Made by a program: the position numbers and the translations under genes. From positions 1 through 64,000 of the forward strand of contig CABJAB010000004.1 in NCBI GenBank assembly GCA_902363445.1: DNA of 64,000 nt, given 5' to 3'. The notes under the pieces were generated by a model. It was not told the DNA's origin. It saw only the letters and a list, made by a program, of their open reading frames with translations, and searched no databases. The stretch's first letter is position 1. Each line of letters opens with the position of its first letter. Source of the DNA: Lachnospiraceae bacterium. Its GTDB lineage: Bacteria; Bacillota; Clostridia; Lachnospirales; Lachnospiraceae. Of the stretch, positions 35,409 to 44,597 are shown piece by piece.

Positions 35409-36275
35409 TTAACCCTGATTCATGAATATTTCTGCTATGGGAGAATCCTTGGGAAGTATCAGCGTATTATTTCCTCCGGTCAATGAGGCCTTTGCCGCAT
35501 CCAGAGAACGTACGTAGGCATAAAAATCTGCTTTGTTCTCATCGGAATAAGCGTCTGCCAGTATCTTCATGTACTCGGATTCTCCCTCTGCGATGATCCC
35601 TGCCGCCTGTGCTTTTGCATCTGACAGCATGATCTCCACTTCTTTATCCGTGGTATTCCGGATTTTCTGCGCTTCTGAATCGCCTTCCGCCTGATAAGTT
35701 GCCGCGATCTTTCCCCGTTCAGAAATCATCCTTTCGTAAACCGCCTCTTTATTGTCCTCCGGTAGGTCCAGCTGCTTTAACTCGATGGTCTGAAGCTCTA
35801 TACCATAGGAGTCCATAGATTCTCCCATTCCCGCCTGAATCGCATCCTGAAGCTCACCGTCCCTGGCCGCGATCACATCGTTCTGCGTCATATTGCTGAT
35901 GACGTTCTTGGTGGAATTATATACCGCCGCGTCAATCCTCTGCTCCGCGCTGGTCTGAGACGAATTCAGTGTCTTCGCAAACTTCAGTGGGTCTGTCACT
36001 CTCCAGAGGACATAGCTGTCTGCGATCATAGTTTTTTTATCCATGGTGATCACATCCGATTCCGGCAGATCATACAAAAGCAGCTGATTGGGAATCTTAT
36101 CCGCAGATTCTAAAAAGGGAATCTTGAATGTTATCCCGGCGTCCGCTATAATCCTGTCCACTTTTCCAAAACGGCGTATCAGACTGTATTCATTCTCCTT
36201 CGTTATCACGATGGATAACGCCAAAAGGACCACCGCAAAAATCCCGAGAACAACCGCTATTATTTTTTTCTTCAT
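35409..36275 (-). CDS. hflC: SPFH/HflC-like membrane protein
   Basis: HflC and HflK form a membrane complex that in E. coli regulates the FtsH protease. This 288-residue protein has one N-terminal membrane segment (residues 3-23), an SPFH/band 7 domain with KENEYSLIRRFGKV, VDRIIADAGITFKIPF and RWRVTDPLKF-like WRVTDPLKFAK, then a helical C-terminal part. It follows hflK by 27 bp. A manganese riboswitch lies upstream of the pair, which is unusual. It is convergent with rqcH, 2 bp apart. Confidence 0.9.
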   Translation of the reverse strand: MKKKIIAVVLGIFAVVLLALSIVITKENEYSLIRRFGKVDRIIADAGITFKIPFLESADKIPNQLLLYDLPESDVITMDKKTMIADSYVLWRVTDPLKFAKTLNSSQTSAEQRIDAAVYNSTKNVISNMTQNDVIAARDGELQDAIQAGMGESMDSYGIELQTIELKQLDLPEDNKEAVYERMISERGKIAATYQAEGDSEAQKIRNTTDKEVEIMLSDAKAQAAGIIAEGESEYMKILADAYSDENKADFYAYVRSLDAAKASLTGGNNTLILPKDSPIAEIFMNQG

Positions 36276-36302
36276 GATTCTGTCCTCCTAATCCTTTCCC
36301 AA

Positions 36303-37400
36303 TCAATTCGCCGTGCCGGCATCTGTGCCCGAGGTGCCCGCGTCAGTTCCAGAAGAGCCTGTACCGTTCCCTGCCGCGCTTCCTGCCGCAGCGGCCTGGT
36401 TCCCCGCCGCCCCGCCGGACAGCTGATCCATCAGCATGGTACTGGTGCTGTCAGTGCCGTCGATAATGACCTTCAGGTTGGGAAGCACCGCTTCCATCGT
36501 TTCATAAAACATTCTCTGTTTCGTGACCAGCGGATTCTTTACATATTCCTCATATTGGGCGTTGAACATCGATACATCCGCGTGAGCTTCATTGATGCGT
36601 TTCGTCTTGGTGGATTCGGCTTCCTGCAGAATCTGATCCACATCCGCCTCTGCCTTGGGAAGCTTTTCATTCCTGTACTTATTGGCGTTGTTAATGGAGG
36701 TTTCCTTCCCCTGCTTCGCAGTCTCCACGTCTTTAAACGCCTCCAATACCTCAAGCGTAGGAGGTTCGGAATCCTGTATGGTGATGTTCACCAGTTGTAG
36801 GCCGATATCTTTCTGCTCCAGCTGTTCCAGCAGCAGCTCTTTTATCTTAGACTGAATCTCATTTTTTCCTGTCGTCAGCACGCTGTCCACATCATAATTA
36901 CTCACCACGCTCCTGATGCAGCTCTGGGCCAGATTTCTAAGGACCTCCACCGGCTTTTCAGAAGCGAACACGGCTTTCACCGGATCCGACACACGGTACT
37001 CCACATAGAAGTCTATATCCACAAAATTGAAGTCGGACGTGATCATCACCGCCTCTTCGGTCACCGCCTGCCCTTCACTGTCAAATCCTACGGAAAATCC
37101 CTGAATAGTGGTGTCCACTTTCTTCACCTGCTGTACGAACGGGACCTTAAAATGCAATCCGGATTCTTTTACGGATTTGGCGACTCCAAAAGTTGTGACC
37201 ACCGCCTGTTCCTGTTCGTTGATGGTATAAGTAGAATTAAAAGCCAGCAGGATCACCACCACTGCGGCCAGCAGGATGACCGATACCCGTTTTCCATGCT
37301 TCAGGACCTTTTTCCCTTTTCCTGATTTTTTCGGACCGTCGGAATCTGGCTCTACCACCTTCGGTCCTTTGTTAAAATAAGTTTCAAAAAAGCTTCTCAT
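36303..37400 (-). CDS. hflK: SPFH/HflK-like membrane protein
   Basis: Partner of HflC. The 365-residue protein has a short cytoplasmic Lys-rich head, one membrane segment near residues 40-54, an SPFH domain (INEQEQAVVTTFG, GLHFKVPF, DFYVEYRVSDP) and helices, then a Gly/Ala/Ser/Thr-rich tail of about 45 residues (GGAAGNQAAAAG and onward). The low-complexity tail is more typical of exposed linkers and its role is unknown. AGGAGG lies before the ATG. It sits 95 bp after the riboswitch terminator. Confidence 0.9.
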   Translation of the reverse strand: MRSFFETYFNKGPKVVEPDSDGPKKSGKGKKVLKHGKRVSVILLAAVVVILLAFNSTYTINEQEQAVVTTFGVAKSVKESGLHFKVPFVQQVKKVDTTIQGFSVGFDSEGQAVTEEAVMITSDFNFVDIDFYVEYRVSDPVKAVFASEKPVEVLRNLAQSCIRSVVSNYDVDSVLTTGKNEIQSKIKELLLEQLEQKDIGLQLVNITIQDSEPPTLEVLEAFKDVETAKQGKETSINNANKYRNEKLPKAEADVDQILQEAESTKTKRINEAHADVSMFNAQYEEYVKNPLVTKQRMFYETMEAVLPNLKVIIDGTDSTSTMLMDQLSGGAAGNQAAAAGSAAGNGTGSSGTDAGTSGTDAGTAN

Positions 37401-37495
37401 ACTTAACCTCCTGTATGTATGATGATAACCTCCGAGTTACTTCCGGAGCCCGCTGCGGAGCTTCCAAGGCCTTTCTCCGGATTTCCTGTCATATA

Positions 37496-37632
37496 AAAGA
37501 AAAAGACCTTTACCGCAGCCGTCCGGCTGCAATAAAAGTCTTGCTATTAAGCTATCTGCGGGTTAGTCCCTAACCGTCGTGACGCAGGATAGAACATCTT
37601 CTCTTCGATGTTAGCTACTCCCTCTTATTGAG
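37496..37632 (-). ncRNA. yybP-ykoY family manganese riboswitch with terminator
   Basis: On the minus strand the RNA begins GAGGGAGTAGC, the conserved start of the yybP-ykoY aptamer. A paired arm (ACATC...GATGT) and a second arm with CTGCG/CGCAG and GGTTAG/CTAACC follow, then TAGCAAGACTT, the conserved 3' strand. The expression platform is an 18-bp hairpin with three G-U pairs (37502-37541) ending in TTTCTTTT, a terminator. Members of this family bind Mn2+ and usually permit read-through when manganese is high. It lies upstream of hflK-hflC; nothing else follows it. Confidence 0.85.
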
Positions 37633-37636
37633 AAAT

Positions 37637-37665
37637 AGTATACACAGAAGCGGCAGCTTTGTCAA
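37637..37665 (-). promoter_or_regulatory. Promoter of the riboswitch-hflKC transcript
   Basis: Perfect TTGACA, a 17-bp spacer and TATACT on the minus strand, directly upstream of the aptamer. Confidence 0.85.
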
Positions 37666-37733
37666 CGATAAATGGATTTCATATTTATTAACAATTCGTT
37701 ACAGCGTCCATCCGCTCAAGCTCGTTTTTTCTG

Positions 37734-38960
37734 TCATGAGCCCTGGAAAATCCCCTTCTGTTTTACTACCTTCGGGCGGTATCCCTTTTCCTCCAGAGCA
37801 TTTACGATCTGATGCTTATGCTCAGTTCCAAAAGCCTCCAGCGTGATCCGAAGCTCCACGGCGTCATTCCTGTTAATGCTCACGAACTGATTATGCTCCA
37901 GCTTGATTACATTTCCCTGCATTCCGGCGATCACAGAGGAAACATTCACCAATTCGCCCGGCTTATCCGGAAGCAGTACGGATACGGTAAAGATCCGGTC
38001 CCTCTGGATCAGCCCGTGCTGTACGATGGAAGACATGGTGATCACATCCATGTTTCCGCCGCTGATAATGGAAACTACTTTTTTATTTTTTACATCCAGG
38101 TGCTTAAGAGCAGCTACTGTTAAAAGCCCGGAATTTTCCGCCACCATTTTGTGATTCTCCACCATATCCAAAAACGCCACGATAAGCTCCGTATCCTCCA
38201 CGGTTATGATATCGTCCACATTCTCCTGGATATAAGGCAGTAGAAGATCACCCGGCGTCTTCACAGCGGTGCCGTCCGCGATGGTATTTATCTTAGGCAG
38301 AGTGACCACCTGCCCCTGGCGCAGGGATTCCTGCATGCAGTTGGCTCCGGCCGGTTCCACACCGATGACCTTAATGCTGGGATTCAAAAGCTTTGCAAGC
38401 GTGGAAACGCCAGTACAGAGTCCGCCCCCGCCGATGGGTACCAGGATATAGTCCACCGTAGGAAGTTCCTTGACGATCTCCATGGCAATGGTTCCCTGTC
38501 CGGTCGCCACGGTGAGGTCATTGAAGGGATGGATAAAAGTGTACCCGTTTTCCTCTGCCAGCTGATAGGCATATTCACATGCCTCATCGTATACGTCCCC
38601 ATAAAGAACGACCTCGGCGCCATAGCTTTTAGTCCTGTTCACCTTCATAAGAGGCGTCGTGGTAGGCATCACTACGACCGCTTTTGCTCCGAACTTCTTT
38701 GCAGCATAAGCCACTCCCTGCGCATGGTTTCCGGCGGATGCGGTGATCAGGCCCTTTGACCGCTCCTCTTCTGTCATCGTGCTGATTTTATAATAAGCCC
38801 CCCGTACCTTATAGGCTCCCGTATACTGCAGATTTTCCGGCTTAAAATATACCTTATTTCCGGTCTGTGCGCTGAAATACTCACTAAATACCAGCTTTGT
38901 CTCCAGTGTTACATTGCTGACGGCCTCCGCCGCCTCTTCAAATTTCTCAAGTGTCAGCAT
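37734..38960 (-). CDS. ilvA: Threonine ammonia-lyase (dehydratase) with C-terminal ACT domain
   Basis: IlvA converts threonine to 2-oxobutanoate with PLP, the first committed step to isoleucine. The 408-residue protein has the PLP lysine motif GAYKVRGAYYK near residue 51, a SAGNHAQGVA loop near 76 and the glycine-rich PIGGGGLCTG near 177. The C-terminal ACT-like domain starts near residue 325 (VLLPDKPGELVNVSS). It is about 31 bp after ftsY and may be co-transcribed with it. Whether it acts in biosynthesis or catabolism is not certain from sequence. Confidence 0.9.
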   Translation of the reverse strand: MLTLEKFEEAAEAVSNVTLETKLVFSEYFSAQTGNKVYFKPENLQYTGAYKVRGAYYKISTMTEEERSKGLITASAGNHAQGVAYAAKKFGAKAVVVMPTTTPLMKVNRTKSYGAEVVLYGDVYDEACEYAYQLAEENGYTFIHPFNDLTVATGQGTIAMEIVKELPTVDYILVPIGGGGLCTGVSTLAKLLNPSIKVIGVEPAGANCMQESLRQGQVVTLPKINTIADGTAVKTPGDLLLPYIQENVDDIITVEDTELIVAFLDMVENHKMVAENSGLLTVAALKHLDVKNKKVVSIISGGNMDVITMSSIVQHGLIQRDRIFTVSVLLPDKPGELVNVSSVIAGMQGNVIKLEHNQFVSINRNDAVELRITLEAFGTEHKHQIVNALEEKGYRPKVVKQKGIFQGS

Positions 38961-38991
38961 TTTCCCTTTCCCTCACTTTGTATATCGTCTC

Positions 38992-39927
38992 TTATGACTG
39001 GCCCACATGGAATAGAGCATTGACAAACTCATCCGGATCAAATTTCTGCAGATCGTCCATCTGTTCGCCGATGCCGATGTATTTTACCGGAATGCCAAGC
39101 TCTGCCTGTATCGCCACGGCGATTCCTCCTTTTGCAGTACCGTCCAGCTTCGTCAGAATGATGCCGGTGATATCCGCCACCTCCCGGAACTGTCTTGCCT
39201 GCTCAAGGGCGTTCTGCCCTGTAGTCCCGTCCAGGACCACCAGCGTCTCTTTATACGCCTCCGGATATTCCTTATCTATGATCCTGTGAATCTTCCGAAG
39301 CTCCTCCATCAAATTTTTTTTATTGTGAAGACGGCCAGCGGTATCACATATCAGCACATCTGCGTTTCTGGCTTTGGCCGCCGAGACCGCGTCGTAGACT
39401 ACAGCCGCCGGATCAGACCCTTCCTGCTGCGCGATGATATCCACTCCTGCCCGTACCGCCCATTCCGTCAGCTGCTCGATCGCCGCGGCGCGGAACGTAT
39501 CGGCCGCTGCCACCAGGACCTTCTTTTTCTCTTCCTTCAGCTGTCCGGCCAGCTTTCCCACCGAAGTAGTCTTTCCCACTCCGTTGACTCCAATCACCAG
39601 CACCACCGATTTCCTGTTCTCGAATTCATAGGCATTCTCCCCCAGGTCCATCTGCTTTTTGATGGTATCGATCAGCAGCGCCTTGCATTCGGACGGCTCT
39701 TTGATCTTCCGTTCCTTTACCTGAGCCTTCAGATCCTGGATGATAGATTCCGTCGTGTGGATTCCAATGTCGCCCATGATCAGGGTCTCTTCAATCTCTT
39801 CATAAAAATCGTCGTCAATGGCGGAAAAACCGCTGAAGATGGAATCAATCCCCGCGACGATATTATCCCTGGTCTTACTTAGGCCGGCAACTAAGCGGCT
39901 GAAAAATCCTCTTTTCTCCTGGCTCAT
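38992..39927 (-). CDS. ftsY: Signal recognition particle receptor FtsY
   Basis: FtsY is the SRP receptor that delivers ribosomes to the membrane translocon. The 311-residue protein has a short acidic/basic head and the NG GTPase domain: GVNGVGKTTSVGKLA near residue 114, DTFRAAAIEQL near 142, DTAGRLHNK near 195, and TKLDGTAKGG near 261. It follows smc in the usual rnc-smc-ftsY order. A candidate promoter lies at 39952-39981. Confidence 0.96.
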   Translation of the reverse strand: MSQEKRGFFSRLVAGLSKTRDNIVAGIDSIFSGFSAIDDDFYEEIEETLIMGDIGIHTTESIIQDLKAQVKERKIKEPSECKALLIDTIKKQMDLGENAYEFENRKSVVLVIGVNGVGKTTSVGKLAGQLKEEKKKVLVAAADTFRAAAIEQLTEWAVRAGVDIIAQQEGSDPAAVVYDAVSAAKARNADVLICDTAGRLHNKKNLMEELRKIHRIIDKEYPEAYKETLVVLDGTTGQNALEQARQFREVADITGIILTKLDGTAKGGIAVAIQAELGIPVKYIGIGEQMDDLQKFDPDEFVNALFHVGQS

Positions 39928-39951
39928 ATATGCGCCTCCTCCGTTATACTA

Positions 39952-39981
39952 AATGTACACCTGTTTCTGCTATTCTGTCAA
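39952..39981 (-). promoter_or_regulatory. Candidate promoter of ftsY
   Basis: TTGACA with an 18-bp spacer and TACATT on the minus strand, about 25 bp before the ftsY start. The -35 is perfect but the -10 is weak. Confidence 0.35.
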
Positions 39982-40014
39982 ATAACTATAGACTAAGCCT
40001 AATATATCTACAGG

Positions 40015-43000
40015 TTATGCCGGCTGCTCCGTAAGGTCTACTGAAACCAGCGTCGACACGCCTTTTTCCTGCATGGTAATGCCATACAGCCGGTCAGCAA
40101 TCAGCATAGTCCCTCTTCTATGGGTTATCACAATAAACTGAGTATGCTTCTTAAGCTTCTCCAGATAGGCTGCGTATCGCCCCACATTACTGTCGTCCAA
40201 GGCCGCCTCAATCTCGTCCAGAAGACAGAACGGGGACGGCTTCAGGTTCTGGATGGCGAACAGCAGGCTGATCGCCGTCAGCGCCTTTTCTCCGCCGCTC
40301 AGCTGCATCATATTCTGGAGCTTCTTGCCGGGAGGCTGTGCGATGATCTGAATTCCGGCCTCCAGAAGGTCTTCTCCTTCCACCAGCTCCAAAGCGCCCT
40401 GGCCTCCGCCGAAAAGCTCCCTGAACACTCTGTCGAATTCCAATCTGATATCCCGGAATTTCTCCTCAAACTGCCGCCGCATGCCGCCGTCCAGCTCTTC
40501 AATGATCTGAATCAGGCTTTCCTCTGCTTTTTTCAGATCATCGTGCTGTCCCTTCATAAAGAAATATCTCTCAGATATTTCTTTATAGTCCTCAATGGCG
40601 TTTACGTTGACCGGGCCAAGCTCCTTAATCGCCTGTCTGAGCGCCGCCACTTGTCTTCGTATGGCAGTCAGGCTGAGCTCCTCCTCAAATGACATGGCAG
40701 AAACGGCGGAAGGCGTGAGCTCATATTCCTCCCAGAGATATTGAATCTGCTGTTCGATCAATTCCTCACATTTTTCCTTCTGGCTTTCCAGACGGTAGAC
40801 CTCCTTGTCCAGCCGGCTGATCTCGTTGGAAAGAGCCTCTCTCTTTTCAAAGAAGCTTCTCTGCTCCTTCGCATACCGCTCTTTTTCAGCCGAATATTCA
40901 GAAATGGAAGCCTCCAGACGAACCGACTCTGATGTCTTTTCCTCTATCTGGCCGCGGATTGATATAATCTGCGCCCGTTTTTCCTCCACATTTTTTCTGC
41001 AGCTCTCCATACTTTCCCGAAGGGAAGCTTCTTCCTCCTTCAAGCGTCCTGCTTCCCCTGTAATCCGGAGAATGTTCTCCAAAATAAAGCTGTCCTTCTG
41101 GGACATGGAGGAAAATTCCAGCTGGGCCTTGGAAAATTCTGCTCTGTGGGCTTCCCGCTTTTCCCGTTCCTTTTCGGCCTTCGCCTCTAATTTCTTTATT
41201 TCTCTTTCATATTCTTTATTTTTCGATTCCAGGTCTTTGCTTTCTGCTTTTAATTCTGCTTTTCCAGCTTCGATCTCCGCAAGCTGAGCCGCAAGCTGTC
41301 TTCCTTCCGCGGAAATGCTTTCATATCCTGCGGCAATTTCTTCCGCTTTCTTTCCAGCGCCGGATAAGTTTGCCTCGAGAGAGGACAATGACACCTGCGC
41401 TTTCTGAAGAGCATTTCTGTTTGCCTCAATGATTTCCTGAAGGTTCTTCATTTCCTTCGAGACTGCGGTGACTCTCTCCTGCACCTTGTCATACTGTGCA
41501 AGCACTTGATTCATGGAGCGCTCCAGCTCCTCCAGCTCTCTTTTTCTGCCAAGAAGATTGCTGCTGTTGCGGAATGCGCCTCCGGTCATGGAACCGCCTG
41601 CATTCAAAAGCTCTCCTTCTAAAGTAACAATTCGAAGCGAATACTTGAATTTTTTCGCGAGGGCAATGGCGTGATCAATGTTGTCGACCACCAGGATCCG
41701 GCCCAGCAGGTATTCAGCCAGTTTGTCATATCCACCTTTTACACTGACCAGATCATGGGCAAGGCCTATGACTCCCGGCTCCTCAAGCGCTTCTTTCTTC
41801 TGAAAGCCGCCCCGGGCCGTGATACTCGTTAAGGGCAGAAAAGTCGCCCGGCCAAATTTATTTTTCTTCAGATACTGGATCAAATTCTTCGCCGTCGACT
41901 CAGAATCCGTCACCACATTCTGAATGGAACCGCCCAGAGCCGTCTCTATGGCCGTTTCATATTCCTTCGGCGTCTCCAAAAGATCCGCCACAACACCGAT
42001 GATTCCCGGTGTAGAGGTCTTTACCTCCATGACCTTCCGGATGCTGTTTCCGTATCCTTCATACCGTTCCGCCAGATTCCTGAGAGATTCCAGTCTCGTC
42101 CGAAGTGTATGATATTCCTGCTGCTTCTGATTCAGGATCTTATTCTCATGATAAAAATTTTCCTGAGCATCCTTATATGCCAGGTTTTTTTCCTCATTCT
42201 CACGGCTGAGTCCGTCTATTTCTTCATTCGTTTCCTTAATCTGGGCCTTGATCCGGTCTATGACCTGTTTCTGCGCCTCTTCTTCGCTCTTTACCCTGAG
42301 GAGTCTCTGGCTCAGCTCGCTTTTTCTAACCTGATTCTGCTCCAGCAGGGTCACAAACCGCTGATTTTTTGCTCCCAGGGACGCTTTATCATTCAATGTG
42401 TCTAAAATGCCGTTTTTCTTGGCGCTGATTTCAAATTCCAGCGCATGAATCCTATCTTCATCCTCTTCAAGCTTTTCGCGGAGCAGCCCCTGCCTGTCGT
42501 CCAGGGCATCCAGAATCTCGTTGATTTCTCCTTTTTGCCTGGTGAAATCTGTTTTTTGCTCCATTTTATCTGAAAGCTCTCTGGAAATAGCCGACATACG
42601 GGCTTTCACATGCTCTTCACTGGCCTCTTCTGTATGGATCTGCTCCTCCAGCACCTTTATGCGGCCTTCCATGGATTCTGACGCCAGATGGCTGTTCCCC
42701 AGCGCCGTTCGGCTGCTCTCCAGTCTCTCATCCACCTGGGAAATAGTTTCCGCCAGTTCATCATACCGGCCCTTCAATTCCTCTGAACGTCTCCGGCTCT
42801 CATTAAGATTGGCAGATACAACCGCCAGATTATCCTCTATGCTCTTTTTTTTCTCTTTTTGAGCCTGGCTTTCCAGAAAGAAGCTGTGCATGTCCAGATT
42901 CTTCAGTTCTTCCTTCAGCCTGAGATATTCCTTCGCTTTTCCAGATTGTTCTTCCAAAGGACCCACCTGCTTTTCCAGCTCGGTCAGGATGTCGGTCACT

Positions 43001-43569
43001 CTGACCAGGTTCTGCTGTTCATCCAAAAGCTTCTTTTGGGCAATATTCTTTCTTTTTTTGAATTTTACGATTCCGGCTGCTTCGTCAAAAAGCTCTCTCC
43101 GGTCCTCAGGCTTTCCGCTCAGAATTTTATCGATCTGCCCCTGTCCGATGATGGAATAGCCTTCTTTCCCAATACCGGTGTCATAAAACATTTCATTGAT
43201 ATCCCGCAGACGGCACGCTGCTCCATTAAGCAGATATTCACTTTCTCCGGAACGGTAAACCCGCCTGGATACGGTAACTTCATCGTAGTCAATGGGAAGA
43301 GAATGATCGGAATTGTCGAGGGTGATCGCCACATAAGCATAGCCCTGGGGCTTCCGGTTTTGCGTTCCGGAGAATATGACGTCCTGCATGCTGGCTCCTC
43401 TGAGCTGTTTCGCACTCTGTTCACCCAGCACCCAGCGGACTGCGTCAGCCACGTTGCTCTTTCCGCTTCCATTCGGCCCCACGATTCCAGTGATGCCGTC
43501 ATTGAATTCAAATAGGATTTTATTGGCAAAGGATTTAAATCCCTGCACCTCGATACTCTTTAGAAACAT
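40015..43569 (-). CDS. smc: Chromosome segregation protein SMC
   Basis: SMC dimers organise the chromosome with ScpAB. The 1184-residue protein has Walker A GPNGSGKSNVADA near residue 31, two long coiled-coil arms, a hinge around residues 515-670 with GVVADL and GGSMTGGAFR, and a C-terminal ATPase half with LSGGEKALTAISLLF and Walker B LLDEIEAALDD. It follows rnc by 6 bp. It is of normal length and appears intact. Confidence 0.97.
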   Translation of the reverse strand: MFLKSIEVQGFKSFANKILFEFNDGITGIVGPNGSGKSNVADAVRWVLGEQSAKQLRGASMQDVIFSGTQNRKPQGYAYVAITLDNSDHSLPIDYDEVTVSRRVYRSGESEYLLNGAACRLRDINEMFYDTGIGKEGYSIIGQGQIDKILSGKPEDRRELFDEAAGIVKFKKRKNIAQKKLLDEQQNLVRVTDILTELEKQVGPLEEQSGKAKEYLRLKEELKNLDMHSFFLESQAQKEKKKSIEDNLAVVSANLNESRRRSEELKGRYDELAETISQVDERLESSRTALGNSHLASESMEGRIKVLEEQIHTEEASEEHVKARMSAISRELSDKMEQKTDFTRQKGEINEILDALDDRQGLLREKLEEDEDRIHALEFEISAKKNGILDTLNDKASLGAKNQRFVTLLEQNQVRKSELSQRLLRVKSEEEAQKQVIDRIKAQIKETNEEIDGLSRENEEKNLAYKDAQENFYHENKILNQKQQEYHTLRTRLESLRNLAERYEGYGNSIRKVMEVKTSTPGIIGVVADLLETPKEYETAIETALGGSIQNVVTDSESTAKNLIQYLKKNKFGRATFLPLTSITARGGFQKKEALEEPGVIGLAHDLVSVKGGYDKLAEYLLGRILVVDNIDHAIALAKKFKYSLRIVTLEGELLNAGGSMTGGAFRNSSNLLGRKRELEELERSMNQVLAQYDKVQERVTAVSKEMKNLQEIIEANRNALQKAQVSLSSLEANLSGAGKKAEEIAAGYESISAEGRQLAAQLAEIEAGKAELKAESKDLESKNKEYEREIKKLEAKAEKEREKREAHRAEFSKAQLEFSSMSQKDSFILENILRITGEAGRLKEEEASLRESMESCRKNVEEKRAQIISIRGQIEEKTSESVRLEASISEYSAEKERYAKEQRSFFEKREALSNEISRLDKEVYRLESQKEKCEELIEQQIQYLWEEYELTPSAVSAMSFEEELSLTAIRRQVAALRQAIKELGPVNVNAIEDYKEISERYFFMKGQHDDLKKAEESLIQIIEELDGGMRRQFEEKFRDIRLEFDRVFRELFGGGQGALELVEGEDLLEAGIQIIAQPPGKKLQNMMQLSGGEKALTAISLLFAIQNLKPSPFCLLDEIEAALDDSNVGRYAAYLEKLKKHTQFIVITHRRGTMLIADRLYGITMQEKGVSTLVSVDLTEQPA

Positions 43570-43575
43570 AAATTC

Positions 43576-44274
43576 TTATTCCTTTTCCCTCAGCATCAGG
43601 ATGGTCTTATATGCCGCCATCTGTTCCGCCGCCTTTTTCGTCCGTCCCTCTCCTTCTCCGGCCGCATTTCCGGCGATCACTGCCTGAACGCGGAACACCT
43701 TGCAGTGATCGGGTCCTTTCTCTTCAAGAAGCTCGTAAGACAGGCCTTCCTCGTACCGGCTCTGTACCATTTCCTGCAGGATAGTCTTGCTATCGTAAAA
43801 AAGCTTCTTATGCTCCAGATCATTCATGATAAAACGGAAGATAAACTCCTTTGCATTAGCAAAACCACCGTCTAGATAGATTGCGCCGATCAGCGCTTCC
43901 AAAGCGTCCGAAAGAATCGAATCTCTCTGTCTGCCCCCCTCGGCGTCCTCTCCTTTTCCCAGAAACAGATACTGCCCCAGTTCGATTGTTCTCGCGCAGT
44001 ATGCCAAAGTGGGTTCACATACGACGCTGGCGCGCAGCTTCGTCATCTCTCCCTCGGGCTTGTCCGGAAATTCCCGGTACAGATAATCACTGCTGGACAG
44101 CTCAAGGACCGCATCCCCCAAAAACTCCAGACGTTCATTATTCTCGGAACGCTTCATACGGTGCTCATTGGTATAGGAGCTGTGTATCATGGCATGGTAT
44201 AAAAGCGCCTTGTCACGGAACACATAGCCGACTGTATCTTCCAGCAATTTTAATTTTTCATATTCCTGATTCAT
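43576..44274 (-). CDS. rnc: Ribonuclease III
   Basis: RNase III cuts double-stranded RNA in rRNA and mRNA processing. The 232-residue protein has the catalytic signature NERLEFLGDAVLEL near residue 43, a second acidic site SDALEALIGAIYLDGG near 120, and a C-terminal dsRNA-binding domain with VQAVIAGNAAGEGEGRTKKAAEQMAA. It lies after acpP and 6 bp before smc. In this window it could act on the several intercistronic hairpins, which is inference. Confidence 0.96.
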   Translation of the reverse strand: MNQEYEKLKLLEDTVGYVFRDKALLYHAMIHSSYTNEHRMKRSENNERLEFLGDAVLELSSSDYLYREFPDKPEGEMTKLRASVVCEPTLAYCARTIELGQYLFLGKGEDAEGGRQRDSILSDALEALIGAIYLDGGFANAKEFIFRFIMNDLEHKKLFYDSKTILQEMVQSRYEEGLSYELLEEKGPDHCKVFRVQAVIAGNAAGEGEGRTKKAAEQMAAYKTILMLREKE

Positions 44275-44304
44275 GATTCTTTCCCCTTACTTATTCCTAA
44301 AAGC

Positions 44305-44335
44305 AAAGCCCCATCCGAAATCCGGCCAGGGCTTT
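44305..44335 (-). terminator. Hairpin between acpP and rnc
   Basis: AAAGCCC and GGGCTTT form a 7-bp outer stem with an inner CCG/CGG pair; the minus strand continues GCTTTT. It may be a partial terminator separating the lipid genes from rnc-smc-ftsY. Confidence 0.5.
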
Positions 44336-44350
44336 TTCCGAATCTGTTAT

Positions 44351-44581
44351 TTAATTGCAGGCGTTCTTGATCTGCTCCACCGCGTCTCCCACCGTGACAA
44401 TCTGCTCCGCCGCCTCGTTGGGAATCTCGATGTCAAATTCTTCCTCGATCCCCATGATAATCTGGAATATATCCAGCGAATCCGCCCCCAGATCATCCAC
44501 AAACGTGGTATCCATCGTTATCTCATCTGTCTCTACGTTCAATACCTCTGCAATAATCCCCTGTAGTTTTTCAAATTCCAT
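44351..44581 (-). CDS. acpP: Acyl carrier protein
   Basis: ACP carries fatty acid intermediates on a phosphopantetheine arm. The 76-residue sequence has the DLGADSLD site with Ser35 and the typical acidic, four-helix composition. It lies 16 bp after plsX, matching the plsX-acpP order. Confidence 0.97.
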   Translation of the reverse strand: MEFEKLQGIIAEVLNVETDEITMDTTFVDDLGADSLDIFQIIMGIEEEFDIEIPNEAAEQIVTVGDAVEQIKNACN

Positions 44582-44597
44582 AGAAATTCACCCTTTC

